Source of the DNA: Xylophilus ampelinus
GTDB lineage: Bacteria; Pseudomonadota; Gammaproteobacteria; Burkholderiales; Burkholderiaceae_C
DNA length: 64,000 nt
Direction: 5' to 3'
NCBI RefSeq assembly: GCF_901875635.1
Contig: NZ_CABFMN010000087.1
Span: forward strand, 7,666-71,665
Below the pieces are notes generated by a model. It was not told the origin of the DNA, ran no database searches, and was given only the letters and a program-made list of their open reading frames with translations. Below, in pieces: positions 7,797-18,336 of the stretch (the first letter of the stretch is position 1; each line of letters begins with the position of its first letter). Made by a program: the position numbers and the translations under genes.

Positions 7797-8867
7797 ATGA
7801 TCGAATTCAACGAAACGCGTGGGCGCGGGATCCAGGAGGTCGACGTCTTTACGGCCGCTGACGCCCTGCTCGCCGAGGGAAGGCGGCCCACGATCGAGCG
7901 GGTGCGGCTGAAGATGGGCCGTGGATCGCCCAACACGGTCAGCCCAATGCTCGAGCGCTGGTTTACGACGCTGGCCGATCGCCTCGTGGGCGTGAAGCCC
8001 GCGGCGGGGAGCCCTGCGGGCAACGATGCAGATGGCATGCCCACGAGCGTGCGCAACGCGGCGCGGCTGCTGTGGGAAACCGCGCGGCGCGAGGCAGAAG
8101 AGGTCCAGCGTGCGGCGCTCGAATCGGCGCGAGACGAACTACAGGGCCGAGAGGAAGCGCTGGCAGCCGCCCAGGTGACCCTAACCCAGCGTGAAGACGC
8201 ATTTGCGCTGGCACGCACCAGCCTGGATGTCGCCCTCACCTCCGCGCAGCAAGCCCGCGAAACGCTGGATCGACAGTTGAACGACCATGTCCTCGAAGCG
8301 CAGCGGGTGCGCAAAGGCTTGGAGGACGAGGTGAAGCGGCTCAACGCCCTTCTCGCGCAAGCTGCCGGTGCGCAGGAGCAGATGCGCCAGGACCACGCAC
8401 AGATCGTCACAGCCAAGGATCAGGATCTGCGCCAGGCGCTGGAACGGCATGCTGGCCAGGAAAAGCACATGCTCGCCAAGGTCGACCGCGCACGGCAGGC
8501 GACTCGAGCGCTGGAGAGTGACTTGGCAAAGGAGCAGCAGCGGCGCACCAAGTTCGAAGAGTCGGCGGCGAAACGCTTGGAGGCCGAGCTCGGCAGGCAG
8601 GCCGAGCTTCGCGAGACATCCCGCGAGTCGGAAGCACGCCTGCGCGACCAGATCTCTACGCAGAAAGCAGAACTCGCTCATTCTCATTCGGCCACAGCGA
8701 CCGCGCGGGCGGAAATCGATGCTCTGAAGCGGCGCCTCGAGGAAGAAAAGTCCGCGCACGAGCGGACGCGCGACATGCTGGGTGCCTCACTTTCACGCAA
8801 GTTCACATCAAATGAAGCGACGCAGGCCCCTGCCGTGAAACGAGTCCGACGAGCACCAAAGTCGTGA
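7797..8867 (+). CDS. kfrA: KfrA-like plasmid DNA-binding coiled-coil protein
   Basis: The 356-residue product begins with a KfrA-type DNA-binding domain (about 15-65), including ADALLAEGRRPTIERVRLKMGRGSPNTV. A very long predicted coiled coil rich in Glu, Gln, Arg and Ala follows from about 100 to 330, and then a short basic tail. KfrA proteins are found on broad-host-range plasmids, repress their own promoter and help organise plasmid DNA and its stable inheritance. The upstream intergenic region carries several inverted repeats that could be its operator. The gene is intact and typical in length. It supports the view that the element has a plasmid backbone. Confidence 0.8.
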   Translation: MIEFNETRGRGIQEVDVFTAADALLAEGRRPTIERVRLKMGRGSPNTVSPMLERWFTTLADRLVGVKPAAGSPAGNDADGMPTSVRNAARLLWETARREAEEVQRAALESARDELQGREEALAAAQVTLTQREDAFALARTSLDVALTSAQQARETLDRQLNDHVLEAQRVRKGLEDEVKRLNALLAQAAGAQEQMRQDHAQIVTAKDQDLRQALERHAGQEKHMLAKVDRARQATRALESDLAKEQQRRTKFEESAAKRLEAELGRQAELRETSRESEARLRDQISTQKAELAHSHSATATARAEIDALKRRLEEEKSAHERTRDMLGASLSRKFTSNEATQAPAVKRVRRAPKS

Positions 8868-8946
8868 TCGAGAGCAACCGCCAAGTTCGGACCTGTAGGC
8901 GGACCAAGCCCGGTAGCGGCGCTGCATCGCTGCAGCGATGCGTGCA

Positions 8947-8964
8947 GATGACGCATTCGTAATC
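8947..8964. promoter_or_regulatory. Copper-box-like inverted repeat 1 (GATGAC-N6-GTAATC)
   Basis: GATGAC (8947-8952) and GTAATC (8959-8964) form an imperfect inverted repeat with a 6-bp spacer, 94 bp before the first DUF4148 gene. The same arrangement recurs at 9500, 21075 and 24625. Binding by a CusR/CopR-type regulator is inferred from this recurrence and from proximity to cusR. Confidence 0.5.
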
Positions 8965-9057
8965 CGGCGGTCGGGAATTCAGAGAACCCACTTTCTAAAG
9001 TTTCGTCATGGCGCTTCGTTTCATGGCGCCTGCAACCGATTGAAAGGGTTTTTCAAA

Positions 9058-9462
9058 ATGCAGATCACTCGCAAGACCATGGCCGTACTTGCTTCCACGC
9101 TGGCGATCACCTGTGCACCGGCTTTTGCCGGCAATTATGCCGAGGGTGACCCCCGCCCGCAGCCGCTGACCGCACAAGCGTCCGCTGGCGATGTGGCCAC
9201 TCAAACGCGTCAGTGGATGGCCACCGCACCTACGGTGGGGTACCCCGAAGGCAACCCGCGCGGCAGCGTTCAGGTCAGTCAGCAGTCCCGCGCACAGGTC
9301 AACGCCGAAGCAGTGGCTTGGGCGTCCTCGGGCATGTCACAGATTGCCTATGGCGAGGTCGGCATGGACAGCATGGGACCTGCATACAAGAGCGCCCTGC
9401 AGGCCTTCAATAGCATCCGTGCGAGCCAAGCCGCCCAAGTGAACGCGCCGCGTGCGCAATGA
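9058..9462 (+). CDS. DUF4148 secreted protein 1
   Basis: This 134-residue protein has a clear signal peptide ending near AFA-GNYAEG, so it is probably periplasmic. The mature part begins GNYAEGDPRP, repeats a related GYPEGNPRG motif, and has alternating small helices, as in DUF4148, a family widespread in Burkholderiales with no proven function known to me. I chose the ATG at 9058, since an upstream extension of the frame would precede an obvious signal sequence. Copper-box-like repeats lie upstream (8947) and downstream (9500). A close relative in the same island (20513) shares the GNYAEGDPRP start, so a role in the copper response is a reasonable inference. Confidence 0.8.
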   Translation: MQITRKTMAVLASTLAITCAPAFAGNYAEGDPRPQPLTAQASAGDVATQTRQWMATAPTVGYPEGNPRGSVQVSQQSRAQVNAEAVAWASSGMSQIAYGEVGMDSMGPAYKSALQAFNSIRASQAAQVNAPRAQ

Positions 9463-9470
9463 GGATGCTC

Positions 9471-9494
9471 GCGAGCGGCCGCTGCGCCGCTCGC
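9471..9494 (+). terminator. Hairpin after DUF4148 gene 1
   Basis: GCGAGCGGC (9471-9479) and GCCGCTCGC (9486-9494) form a perfect 9-bp GC-rich stem with a 6-nt loop, starting 8 bp after the stop codon. No T-run follows, so termination efficiency is uncertain. Confidence 0.4.
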
Positions 9495-9499
9495 GCCCG

Positions 9500-9517
9500 G
9501 ATGACAGGAATGTAATC
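9500..9517. promoter_or_regulatory. Copper-box-like inverted repeat 2 (GATGAC-N6-GTAATC)
   Basis: The half sites at 9500-9505 and 9512-9517 are identical to those of the site at 8947, with the same 6-bp spacing. It lies 34 bp before the start codon of the response-regulator remnant at 9552, the position expected for an autoregulated cus/cop regulator. Confidence 0.5.
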
Positions 9518-9551
9518 TGGGCCCTAGCCCGACGAGCGATCCGATTGACAC

Positions 9552-10006
9552 ATGCATCTGCTAGTGGTCGAGGACGAAGAGAAGCTCGGTGACTACCTTC
9601 GCAAGGGCCTTGTCGAAAGCGGTTTCAACGTAGAGCTTGCCCGAGAGGGGCCTCACGGACTTGCCCTCGCCCAGACCGGGAACTAGACGCCATCGTGCTG
9701 GACATCATGCTGCCCGGCATAGGTGGCTTTGCCGTCCTTCAGGAACTGCGCAATTCCAGCAAGGTACCCGTGCGCATGCTCACTGCGCGGGACGACGTCG
9801 CCGACCGCGTGCGAGGCTTGGAAGGGGGTGCCGACGACTACCTCGCCAAGCGGTTCGTTTTCACGGAGCTTCTGGCGCGCGTACGAGCGCTTTTGCGGCG
9901 CAGCCCGATGCAGGAGGCCACACGATACGCGCTGTCAGACCTGCAACTCGACCTGACAACTCGACGCGCCACTCGCGCAGGTCAGCGGCTGGACCTGCCC
10001 ACCAGG
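9552..10006 (+). pseudogene. Truncated, frameshifted CusR/CopR-type response regulator
   Basis: The gene starts with a typical receiver domain (HLLVVEDEEKLGDYL). It meets a stop after about 44 codons because of a frameshift near 9680, and continues in another frame with AIVLDIMLPGIGGF containing the phospho-acceptor aspartate. The usual Lys-Pro of the switch region is Lys-Arg (YLAKRFVF). The sequence stops resembling a regulator at about GQRLDLP near 10000, exactly where the oppositely oriented integrase remnant begins, so the DNA-binding domain is lost. It is a paralogue of the intact cusR at 23916. A second regulatory locus was probably destroyed by insertion or recombination here. Confidence 0.8.
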
Positions 10007-11278
10007 TGCAGCCAGTGATCGCCTTGGCCATCGATCTCGATCTGTCCCAGGGTGGCGGCCACCAACTCGCTGATCCGCAGGCCTGTGGCATACGCAAAGT
10101 CGAGCACGAATCGAAGGCGCTGCGCCGCTGGCGCGTCCCAGTGGTGCCCCCATTCCAAACCGTTGGCCACCGCCTGGACCAAAGACCATTCACCTTCGCT
10201 GAAAACCCGCGTGATGGCGGTCGATTCCGAGCGCGATGCACCGTGCACCTTGATGCCGGTAAACGGGTTGGCCAGGGTGTAGCGCTGCTGAATCAGCCAG
10301 CGGAACATCGCGCCCACCACCGACAAGGCGTAGGCCACGGAACGTGGTGCCAGATCGCCCGTGAATGGCTTCCAGTCGCTGGCCGTGCACGGCCGCGCTG
10401 GACCCACCCAGCGCCGGGACGGCGTGGGATGCCGCAGGAACGCGCGGTAGGCGATCGCGTCTTCGGTGGTGAGAGAAGTCAACGCCCGGCCGCGCTCGAG
10501 CACGGCCCAGAGAATCAGCCGTTCGGCTTCCTTGCGATAGGCCACGCTGCGTGGCCTCGGACTCGTGAAGTCCGAGCCAGACCCGCACTACCTCATAGTC
10601 ATTGTTGGCACTCAGCGTGCAGGTCGACGCCGGCGCCCGGAAGGTTCCCTGCGAGCCGTCGACATCCTGCGGAACATAGAGCCGTTCTCAAGGCACCACA
10701 TCGTGCTGCGCGGCGATAGGAACAAGCGAGCGTGCGCGCTCGGTCAATTCCGCGTGCTCCGCGAAGAAGGCCTCGATGTGCTTGGCGCTGGTCGCGCCAA
10801 GGCCCGGGACTGGAGCCCACCAGCGACGCCGGCGCGGCACGCGCACCGTCAGGTCGGCCAAGGTCTTGATGCCATGCGCCTCAAGCGCTCGAGCCGCACG
10901 CGGCGGTAGCCATTGGTCCACGCGATCCGTCACCAGCGGCGCCGGCGTCGGCAGAAGACGCACTGTTTCAATGGCTTGCAGAACATCCCGAGCACGCCGC
11001 AGCCGCTCGGCGGCTGGATGCTCCAACAGGCTGGCCAGGTCTTCGCGATGGCGAGCGCGTGCGAAGCCGGCCAGTTGCTTGCGGATCACGCTCAGCATCG
11101 CGCGCGAGGACTGACCATCCGCGTTGTCGTGGCCGAGGTAGTGCGCGACGGCAGCAAGGGCGTTCAGGCCGACATACCAAGCCCGCAGCGCAGCCAAAGA
11201 CGCCGACCTCGGGAATCCGATGGGAGACTCGACTCCCCCCGATTCAGCCTCGGCCTTCGCAACCTGGTGCGTTTTCAT
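9982..11278 (-). pseudogene. Large tyrosine recombinase (phage-integrase family), broken and truncated
   Basis: The frame from 11278 encodes about 196 residues of the N-terminal extension typical of the larger phage-integrase-family proteins of betaproteobacteria (helix-rich, with ARALEAHGIKTLADLTVRVP). A TGA then interrupts it at 10688. The same frame continues (ERLYVPQDVDG, VRVWLGLHESEATQR) until a frameshift near 10550. A third segment has the core-binding and early catalytic part, including YATGLRISELVAATL with the first catalytic arginine. The protein ends abruptly at LHLVGR near 10000, without the later catalytic residues, fused to the response-regulator remnant. It cannot be active. 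Confidence 0.8.
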
Positions 11279-11304
11279 CGCACGAGTTTGCTCAGATAAA
11301 AAAG

Positions 11305-11334
11305 CTATTGTGATAAGAAGAGTTATCGCAATAG
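11305..11334. repeat. 12-bp inverted repeat, possible recombinase core
   Basis: CTATTGTGATAA (11305-11316) and TTATCGCAATAG (11323-11334) match in 11 of 12 positions with a 6-bp spacer, 27 bp upstream of the broken integrase start. The GATAA/TTATC inner ends recall the site at 7682 next to the other integrase. It may be a crossover site or an operator. Confidence 0.4.
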
Positions 11335-11843
11335 TTGCTTTGATTCATTCACTTCTTGTGCTTCAACTGATGCAGCCGTTTTGAGCGGCAAATCCGATTA
11401 CACCGTGCCTCTGTGATCTCTATGGAACCCATACCGTCCTCGCGGTGCTTGGGCGCTCGGCGGCCGGCTTCATACGCCTCCCACTTGCGCGGCCGCTACT
11501 GGCCCCCTAGCTACGACGCACCAAGTGAGGCTCGAGGGCCAGCTCCATGGCGTAGGCCCACGGCAGCTGTCGCGGTCGGCGTCACGGGCTGTGACGGGCT
11601 ATGATTTGAGCCTACGGTTCTCTCTGCTTTGCGCAACGTGCATTTGGGGCTGCGCGGACCGGTTCGGCCTTCGCATTTGCCCCTTTCCTTGGCGTCTCAC
11701 TCGCCATCGTCTTGGACGACCGTTCAAGCAGTTGGTTGATGGCAGTAGTGGGCACTGATGCTCGCAGGCGTACTGTTGGACTTGACGGAATCGCCTGGAC
11801 ATGAATATGCGTACTACAGAGTTGCTGGACTTCAATCGCGCGC
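11335..11843. other. About 510 bp without a convincing gene
   Basis: Short open frames occur on both strands but none has recognisable protein sequence or a good start. The stretch separates the integrase fossil from the phospholipase D gene and presumably holds the latter's promoter. I see no copper-box-like repeat in it. Confidence 0.35.
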
Positions 11844-13466
11844 ATGAGCGACAAACTGCTCGACATGAAGCAAGAGATTTTTAGCGGACTGATCTGCCGT
11901 TGGCGCCTTGCAATGGCGAGCACCTTGCTCGCTTTGTCTGGTTGCCTCGGGCTACCGCCGGCGCCACCGTCAGCGCCCAGTGACGCACTTGCCGCGTCAC
12001 CGGCAGCGCCACTTTTCAAAGTCGCAGAAAATTCACGGGCGGGAGAAGGCAGCAGCGGCTTTCGTTTGCTGCCGTCTGGTACGGACGCTCTACAGGCGCG
12101 CCTAGAGCTCGCTCGGCTGGCGACTAAGTCGCTGGACCTTCAATACTTCATCTTTCAATCCGACTCTACCGGCCGCGAGATGATACGGGCTTTGCGCGAT
12201 GCTGCGGCCCGTGGAGTTCGAGTGCGCCTGTTGATCGACGATCTATATACACAAGGTCAAGACGAACTGCTGGGCTGCCTGGCCGCGCACGAGCGAGTCG
12301 AGGTTCGGTTGTTCAACCCATTCGCTCTAAGGGCTGGTGGTGTGTTCGCTCGATTCGCGGCATCGCCATTCTTCTTTGGGCGTTTGAATCATCGGATGCA
12401 CAACAAGTTGTTTGTCGCCGATGCAGTCTGGGCGATCACCGGAGGCCGCAACATTGGCGATGAATATTTCACGCGCAATGACGCGGGCAACTTCATCGAC
12501 CTCGATGTGCTGGCTGCAGGAAAGATCGTCGGTGATATGTCTCGCCAGTTCGACCTCTACTGGAACAGTGCCGCCGCTGTGCCAATCGAATACGTCGCGG
12601 CACGATCGGCGTCTGTGTCCGCGCTATGCGATCGCTTTGAGACGCTGACCCTATCCGCGTCAGCATCGGTGTCGGCGCTGGCGGGGGCCGATGTACCTGA
12701 CGCGCTGGGCCGTCCCCCAGTGGCGACGGAGTTCAATGTTGGCCGTGTACATCTGGCGTGGGGCGACGGCGAATCCTATGCGGACGTTCCTGGCAAAGCG
12801 CTCTCCGCATCACAGACCGGAGGACGGCAAGAGCATGGCTCCAACCCCGTGAGGCTCAACGCCTTGGAGCACATCCGTGCCGCATCGGGAGAAGTATTGC
12901 TTACTTCACCATATTTCATCCCGGGACGAGCTGGTGTCAACCTCCTCGCCGAGGCGGTTCGAAAGGGTGTCAAGGTCAGTGTGTTGACCAATTCACTCGC
13001 ATCGACCGATCAGCCGCTCGTGCACGGGGCCTATCGTCGCTATAGACCCGCGCTCCTGACGGCCGGTGTTGCACTATTCGAGTTAAGCCCGCAGCGCGCC
13101 GGACGCGACGAGCAACGCAAGCTCTTTGGACTGTCTGTTGGGGGACTACATACCAAATCGCTTGTGATCGACAGAAAGGAATTGTTCGTCGGCTCCATGA
13201 ATTTCGACCCCCGCTCCGATCGCATCAACACGGAAAGCGCGCTGGCGATTCATGTTGCGGAAGTTGCCGAAGACGCTGCTCGTCTGGCTACATTGTCCAA
13301 AATGCAGGCGGCGCATCAACTACGGTTGCCCGAAGGGCAGACTCTCCAATGGATTGCACCGGCCGACGGCGACGGGCCCGTTCATGTGGATGAACCCGAG
13401 TCGGAATTCTGGCAAAAGATCTGGTTGCTGTTCACCAGTCAATTCGCGCCGGAAGGCTTGTTGTGA
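11844..13466 (+). CDS. Phospholipase D-family lipoprotein (cardiolipin-synthase-like)
   Basis: The product of up to 540 residues has a lipoprotein signal ending LLALSGC (Cys about 34), so it should be anchored in a membrane facing the periplasm. Two HKD motifs define the phospholipase D superfamily: HNKLFVAD at about 186-193, followed by GGRNIGDEYF, and HTKSLVID near 435, followed by VGSMNFDPRS. This architecture is shared with cardiolipin synthase and transphosphatidylase-like proteins that remodel phospholipids. A start at a later ATG (11865) would give a more usual lipoprotein signal. It stands alone next to the metal-efflux genes, so membrane repair under metal stress is possible, but this is only inference. 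Confidence 0.8.
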   Translation: MSDKLLDMKQEIFSGLICRWRLAMASTLLALSGCLGLPPAPPSAPSDALAASPAAPLFKVAENSRAGEGSSGFRLLPSGTDALQARLELARLATKSLDLQYFIFQSDSTGREMIRALRDAAARGVRVRLLIDDLYTQGQDELLGCLAAHERVEVRLFNPFALRAGGVFARFAASPFFFGRLNHRMHNKLFVADAVWAITGGRNIGDEYFTRNDAGNFIDLDVLAAGKIVGDMSRQFDLYWNSAAAVPIEYVAARSASVSALCDRFETLTLSASASVSALAGADVPDALGRPPVATEFNVGRVHLAWGDGESYADVPGKALSASQTGGRQEHGSNPVRLNALEHIRAASGEVLLTSPYFIPGRAGVNLLAEAVRKGVKVSVLTNSLASTDQPLVHGAYRRYRPALLTAGVALFELSPQRAGRDEQRKLFGLSVGGLHTKSLVIDRKELFVGSMNFDPRSDRINTESALAIHVAEVAEDAARLATLSKMQAAHQLRLPEGQTLQWIAPADGDGPVHVDEPESEFWQKIWLLFTSQFAPEGLL

Positions 13467-13507
13467 TTGCTGATGTCGACAAGGTGCCGTGCTTGGACTT
13501 TTCGCCA

Positions 13508-16500
13508 TTACGCTTGGCGAGACGAATGCTGATCAGCCGGCTCGCGCGGCCGTCGCATCAGCAGGTACGCCGCGGGGATCACGAACATCGACAGCAACGG
13601 GGCTGTGATCATTCCGCCCACCATCGGCGCGGCAATTCGCTGCATCACTTCGGAACCGGTGCCGGTCCCCCACATGATCGGGAACAGGCCCGCCAAGATG
13701 ACGGCCACCGTCATCGCCTTCGGACGCACGCGCAGCACCGCGCCTTCGCGGATCGCGTCCAACAAATCGGCCGTGCTCGTCTTGCCCTGGTCGACCCGGT
13801 CGTCCCAGGCGTGCTTCAAGTACAGCAGCATGATCACGCCGAACTCCGCGGACACACCGGCTAGCGCGATGAAACCGACCGCCCCTGCGACAGACAGGTT
13901 GTAGCTCAGCAGGTACAGCAGCCAGATGCCGCCAACCAGGGCGAACGGCAGCGCGGCCATGATCAGGAGCGCTTCGCCGAACCGCTTGAAGGTCAGGTAC
14001 AGCAGCACGAAGATGATGAGCAGCGTGAACGGCACCACCACCTTCAGCTTGGCGGTGGCCCGCTCCAGGAACTCGAACTGGCCGGACCAGGAGACGGAGT
14101 AGCCCGGCGGCAGCTTCACGTCCTTCGCGACCGCGCGCTGCATATCCTGCACCGCCGAGCGCAGATCGCGTCCGCGAATGTCCACATAGACCCAGCCCGA
14201 CAGCCGCGCGTTCTCGCTGCGCAGCATGGGCGGCCCGTCCGCAACGCGGATGTCCGCGACATCGGAGAGCAGCAGTCGTGCCCCGCGCGCGGTGACGATC
14301 GGCAAGGTCCGCAACCGCTCCAGCGAATCGCGGATCTCGCGGGGGTAGCGCACATTGATCGGAAAGCGCTGCAGCCCTTCCACTGTCTCGCCGACGTTCT
14401 CGCCGCCGACCGCCGAGGCGATGACCGACTGCACATCGGCGATGTTCATGCCGAAACGCGCTGCCGCGTCACGCCGGATGTTCACATCCACGTAGCGACC
14501 GCCGGCGAGGCGTTCGGCCAGCGCGCTGGAGACACCCGGCACGTCTTTGAGCACGCGCTCGATATCGACCGTGATGCGGTCGATGGTTGCCAGGTCGGTG
14601 CCCGCCACCTTCACACCCACCGGGCTCTTGATCCCGGTGGCCAGCATGTCGATGCGGTTGCGGATCGGGGGCACCCAGATGTTGGTGAGGCCCGGCACCT
14701 TCACGATGCGATCCAGTTCTTCGACCAGCTTGTCCTGCGTCATGCCGGCGCGCCACTGTTCGCGCGGCTTGAACTGGATGGTGGTTTCGAACATCTCCAT
14801 CGGTGCCGGGTCGGTGGCCGACTCCGCGCGCCCAGCCTTGCCGTAGACGCTGGCCACTTCCGGGACCGTCTTGATCAGGCGGTCGGTCTGCTGCAGCAAC
14901 TCGCCGGCCTTGCCCGTCGACAGGCCCGGCAGTGCCGAGGGCATGTAGAGCAGGTCGCCCTCGTCCAGGCGCGGCATGAACTCCCCGCCGATGTGCTTCA
15001 GCGGCCACAGGCTCAGGACCAGCACGACCACGGCGCCCGACAGCGTCAGCTTCGGCCAGCGCAGTACCGAGTCCAGCAGCGGCCGGTAGACCGTGATCAG
15101 CAGCCGGTTGAGCGGGTTGGTCTTCTCGTCGGGGATCTTGCCGCGGATCAGGTAGCCCATCAGCACCGGGATCAGCGTGACCGCCAGTCCGGCTGCCGCA
15201 GCCATCGCGTAGGTCTTGGTGAAGGCCAGTGGAGAGAACATGCGTCCTTCCTGGGCCTCGAGCGTGAACACCGGGATGAACGACAGTGTGATGATGAGCA
15301 GCGAGAAGAACAAGGCCGGCCCGACTTCGGCTGCCGAGTCGGCGACGACGCGCCAGTGGCTCTCTCCCTGCAGACGCTGCCCGGGATGCTCGTGGTTCCA
15401 CTGCTCGATGTGCTTGTGGGCGTTCTCGATCATCACCACCGCCGCATCGACCATCGCGCCAATGGCGATCGCGATGCCGCCCAGCGACATGATGTTGGCA
15501 TTGACGCCCTGATAGCGCATCACGATGAACGCCGCCAGGATGCCAATCGGCAGCGAGACGATCGCGACAAAGGCCGAGCGCAGGTGGAATAGGAAGATGA
15601 AGCACACGACCGCCACGACGAGGAATTCCTCGAGCAGCTTGAAGCCGAGGTTGCGCACCGCCCGCTCGATCAGGTTGGACCGGTCGTAGATCGGCACGAT
15701 CTCCACCCCCTGGGGCAAACTCTCCTGCAGCGTCTGGAGCTTTTCTTTCACGGCGGTGATGGTTTCCAAGGCATTCTTACCCGAGCGCATCACGATCACG
15801 CCGCCAACGGCTTCGCCCTCACCATCGAGCTCGCCAATGCCGCGACGCATCTCCGGCCCGACCTGAATGCGGGCCACGTCGCCCAGGCGTACGGACACGC
15901 CGGCGTCGGTGGTCATTAGGGGGATCTTGCGAAAGTCCTCCAGGCCCTGGAGGTAACCCGTGGCTCGCACCATGTATTCGGCCTCGCCAAGTTCGAGCAC
16001 TGAGCCGCCGGTTTCTTGGTTGGCTTTCTGGATGGCCTCGACGACCTGGGTATGCGGGATCCGGTAGGCCGCCAGTTTCTCGGGATCGAGCACGACCTGG
16101 TACTGACGCACCATGCCGCCCACGGAGGCCACCTCGGCGACATTGGGCACGGTCTTCAGTTCGTACTTGAGGAACCAGTCCTGCAGGGCGCGCAGTTGCG
16201 AAGCGTCCTGTGTGCCGCCGCGGTCGACCAGCGCGTACTGGTAGATCCAGCCGACGCCGGTGGCATCGGGCCCGAGCGAGGCCTTGGCACCGGCGGGCAG
16301 GCGCGACTGCACCTGGTTCAGGTACTCCAGCACCCGCGAGCGCGCCCAGTACAGGTCGGTCCCGTCCTCGAACAGCACGTAGACGAAGGAATCGCCGAAG
16401 AACGAATAGCCGCGCACTGTCTTCGCACCCGGCACTGACAGCATGGTCGTGGTGAGCGGGTAGGTGATCTGGTTCTCGACAATGCGCGGCGCCTGGCCCG

Positions 16501-16660
16501 GATAGGTCGTGCGGATGATGACCTGGACGTCCGAAAGGTCGGGCAACGCATCCAGCGGCGTGCGCAGCACCGAATACACGCCCCAGGCGCTGACCATCAG
16601 GGTGGCCAGCAGGACGAGGAACCGGTTGGCGATAGACCAGCGGATGAGCCTGGCGATCAT
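13508..16660 (-). CDS. cusA: CusA-type Cu(I)/Ag(I) RND efflux pump
   Basis: I start the gene at the ATG at 16660, which overlaps cusB by 4 bp; the longer open frame upstream is cusB antiparallel noise. The 1050-residue protein is a heavy-metal-efflux RND transporter of the inner membrane, with the TM4 segment [23 protein letters not shown]. The segments [20 protein letters not shown] and [12 protein letters not shown] retain the methionines corresponding to the periplasmic Cu/Ag-binding methionines of E. coli CusA. Length and sequence are typical. It forms the proton-driven pump of a CusCBA tripartite complex with the next two genes. Confidence 0.93.
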   Translation of the reverse strand: MIARLIRWSIANRFLVLLATLMVSAWGVYSVLRTPLDALPDLSDVQVIIRTTYPGQAPRIVENQITYPLTTTMLSVPGAKTVRGYSFFGDSFVYVLFEDGTDLYWARSRVLEYLNQVQSRLPAGAKASLGPDATGVGWIYQYALVDRGGTQDASQLRALQDWFLKYELKTVPNVAEVASVGGMVRQYQVVLDPEKLAAYRIPHTQVVEAIQKANQETGGSVLELGEAEYMVRATGYLQGLEDFRKIPLMTTDAGVSVRLGDVARIQVGPEMRRGIGELDGEGEAVGGVIVMRSGKNALETITAVKEKLQTLQESLPQGVEIVPIYDRSNLIERAVRNLGFKLLEEFLVVAVVCFIFLFHLRSAFVAIVSLPIGILAAFIVMRYQGVNANIMSLGGIAIAIGAMVDAAVVMIENAHKHIEQWNHEHPGQRLQGESHWRVVADSAAEVGPALFFSLLIITLSFIPVFTLEAQEGRMFSPLAFTKTYAMAAAAGLAVTLIPVLMGYLIRGKIPDEKTNPLNRLLITVYRPLLDSVLRWPKLTLSGAVVVLVLSLWPLKHIGGEFMPRLDEGDLLYMPSALPGLSTGKAGELLQQTDRLIKTVPEVASVYGKAGRAESATDPAPMEMFETTIQFKPREQWRAGMTQDKLVEELDRIVKVPGLTNIWVPPIRNRIDMLATGIKSPVGVKVAGTDLATIDRITVDIERVLKDVPGVSSALAERLAGGRYVDVNIRRDAAARFGMNIADVQSVIASAVGGENVGETVEGLQRFPINVRYPREIRDSLERLRTLPIVTARGARLLLSDVADIRVADGPPMLRSENARLSGWVYVDIRGRDLRSAVQDMQRAVAKDVKLPPGYSVSWSGQFEFLERATAKLKVVVPFTLLIIFVLLYLTFKRFGEALLIMAALPFALVGGIWLLYLLSYNLSVAGAVGFIALAGVSAEFGVIMLLYLKHAWDDRVDQGKTSTADLLDAIREGAVLRVRPKAMTVAVILAGLFPIMWGTGTGSEVMQRIAAPMVGGMITAPLLSMFVIPAAYLLMRRPREPADQHSSRQA

Positions 16661-18336
16661 GGCTTGCCCCCCGGCTTGGACGGTGAGGCGGGCACGGCGC
16701 CAGGCGCGTCTGGCGTCACGCGGGTGAGTTGCGGCAGGTCGTCCTTGTCGATGAAGAACTCGAAGCTCGCGCGGTCGCCGGCCTTCACGTTGCCCGGCGC
16801 GCCGCCAGGCGGCAGCTTGAACTCCATGGTCATCGCGCCCCACTTCATCGTTGGAATCGGACCGTGCGAGAAGGTCATCGTGTCCGCGGTAATGCTTTCC
16901 ACCTTGCCTTCCCCCAAGTGCTTTGGAACCCCTGTAGCCGCTGTGGCGGGGGTGCTGACTGCAGGCGCTGCCGCGGTAGGCGCGGCGTTCAGGCGCGCCT
17001 CGACACCCTTGAGACTTGCCTCCGAGTCGATCAAGAACTGCGAGGACACCACGACACGCTGGCCGGCCTGCAGCCCACGCTTGATCTCGGTCTGGCCGCC
17101 GCTCTCCAGTCCGATCTCGACGTCGACCGGCCGGAACCGACCGTTGTCCTCTGCGAGCATGGCGACCGAGCGCTTGCCCGTCTGGATGACGGCCTCGGTC
17201 GGGATCAGCAGCGCCTTGTCGGCGCGCGTATCCGTGAAATTCATCGAGATGAACATGCCGGGCAACAGCCTGCCGGTCGAATTTGCCAATTCCATGCGTG
17301 CTTTGAGGGTGCGCGTCGCCGGATTCACATCGGGAAGAATGGCTTGCACTCTTCCATCGAAGGTCTCGCCGGGCGCGGCGGGCGTTCTGGCCTGCACCCT
17401 GGCGCCCAGTCGAACCAGCGCCGCCTGGCTCTCGGGGACTTCGGCGCTGGCCCAGACGGTGGCCAGGCCGTTGATGCGAAACAGCGTAGTGCCAGCGCTC
17501 ACCGTCATGCCTTCGCGCGCGGCGAGTTCAGTGACGACGCCACCGATTGGCGCGGCCAGCGTGATGCGAGGCTGGGTGCGGCCGCTGCGTGCGACGAGTT
17601 CGATTTGTCCGTCGCTCATGCCGACCTGGCGCATGCGTTGACGCGCGCCGTCGACCAGTGGGGCCAGGTCGGTGCCGCGCATGCGTTGCACCGACAGGAA
17701 CTCCTCCTGTGCTGCAATCCATTCCGGGACGTAGAGCTCGGCCAGGGCCTGGCCTTTCTTCACTTGATCGAGCGTTGCGCGCACGTTCAGGCGTTCGACG
17801 TAGCCGGTCGCCCGGGCCTGCACGATGACCTGGTCACGCTCGTTGAAGGCGATGCTGCCGACCGTAGCCACCTGCGGCGACACGCTGCCCTCGGACACAA
17901 GAGCGGTTCGTACACCCAAATTCTGCTGCACCCGTGCACTTACCGTCACGCTATTCTGGTCGCCGTCACCGCCTGCGTAGACGGGCGACATCATCATGTC
18001 CATGAAGGGCGACTTCGCCGGCTTGTCGAACTTGTTCCCGGGCACCATTGGGTCGTGGTAATAGAGGATCTTCTTTCCATTGGCCGGATCGGTGTCGCCG
18101 GCCTTCAGCCCCGCCGCGATGTGGCGCCGGGTGGCGTCCTCACCGGTCTCGTTGGCGGAAACTGGTGATGCCATCGGGGCGCTCGCTGTGGGCATGGACG
18201 CCGCCGGACTCCCCTTGGCGGTGGGTGACGGGGCCATGCTCCTGCCGCGCTGCAACCCGAAGGTGTACGCGCCAAGGGCGGCCGCAGCGAGGATCGCCGC
18301 AGCGATCAATCCAAGGAAAAAGGGTCGGGTTTTCAT
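16657..18336 (-). CDS. cusB: CusB-type periplasmic adaptor with C-terminal CusF-like domain
   Basis: This 559-residue membrane-fusion protein has an N-terminal membrane anchor (about 5-27), a YYHDPMVPG segment near residue 93 (a heavy-metal-binding-like motif), and barrel-sandwich and alpha-hairpin regions. The C-terminal domain from about 470 looks like Cus[19 protein letters not shown] keeps the His, Trp and Met-x-Met ligands of the Cu(I) site. The adaptor thus carries its own metallochaperone, as in several betaproteobacterial systems. It overlaps cusC upstream and cusA downstream by 4 bp each. It should link the pump to the outer-membrane channel and pass metal to CusA. Confidence 0.92.
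   Translation of the reverse strand: MKTRPFFLGLIAAAILAAAALGAYTFGLQRGRSMAPSPTAKGSPAASMPTASAPMASPVSANETGEDATRRHIAAGLKAGDTDPANGKKILYYHDPMVPGNKFDKPAKSPFMDMMMSPVYAGGDGDQNSVTVSARVQQNLGVRTALVSEGSVSPQVATVGSIAFNERDQVIVQARATGYVERLNVRATLDQVKKGQALAELYVPEWIAAQEEFLSVQRMRGTDLAPLVDGARQRMRQVGMSDGQIELVARSGRTQPRITLAAPIGGVVTELAAREGMTVSAGTTLFRINGLATVWASAEVPESQAALVRLGARVQARTPAAPGETFDGRVQAILPDVNPATRTLKARMELANSTGRLLPGMFISMNFTDTRADKALLIPTEAVIQTGKRSVAMLAEDNGRFRPVDVEIGLESGGQTEIKRGLQAGQRVVVSSQFLIDSEASLKGVEARLNAAPTAAAPAVSTPATAATGVPKHLGEGKVESITADTMTFSHGPIPTMKWGAMTMEFKLPPGGAPGNVKAGDRASFEFFIDKDDLPQLTRVTPDAPGAVPASPSKPGGKP

Noticed and set aside
16661..16843. Longer N terminus for CusA
   Set aside because: This part lies within cusB and is Arg-rich; the ATG at 16660 gives the normal RND N terminus and a 4-bp overlap.
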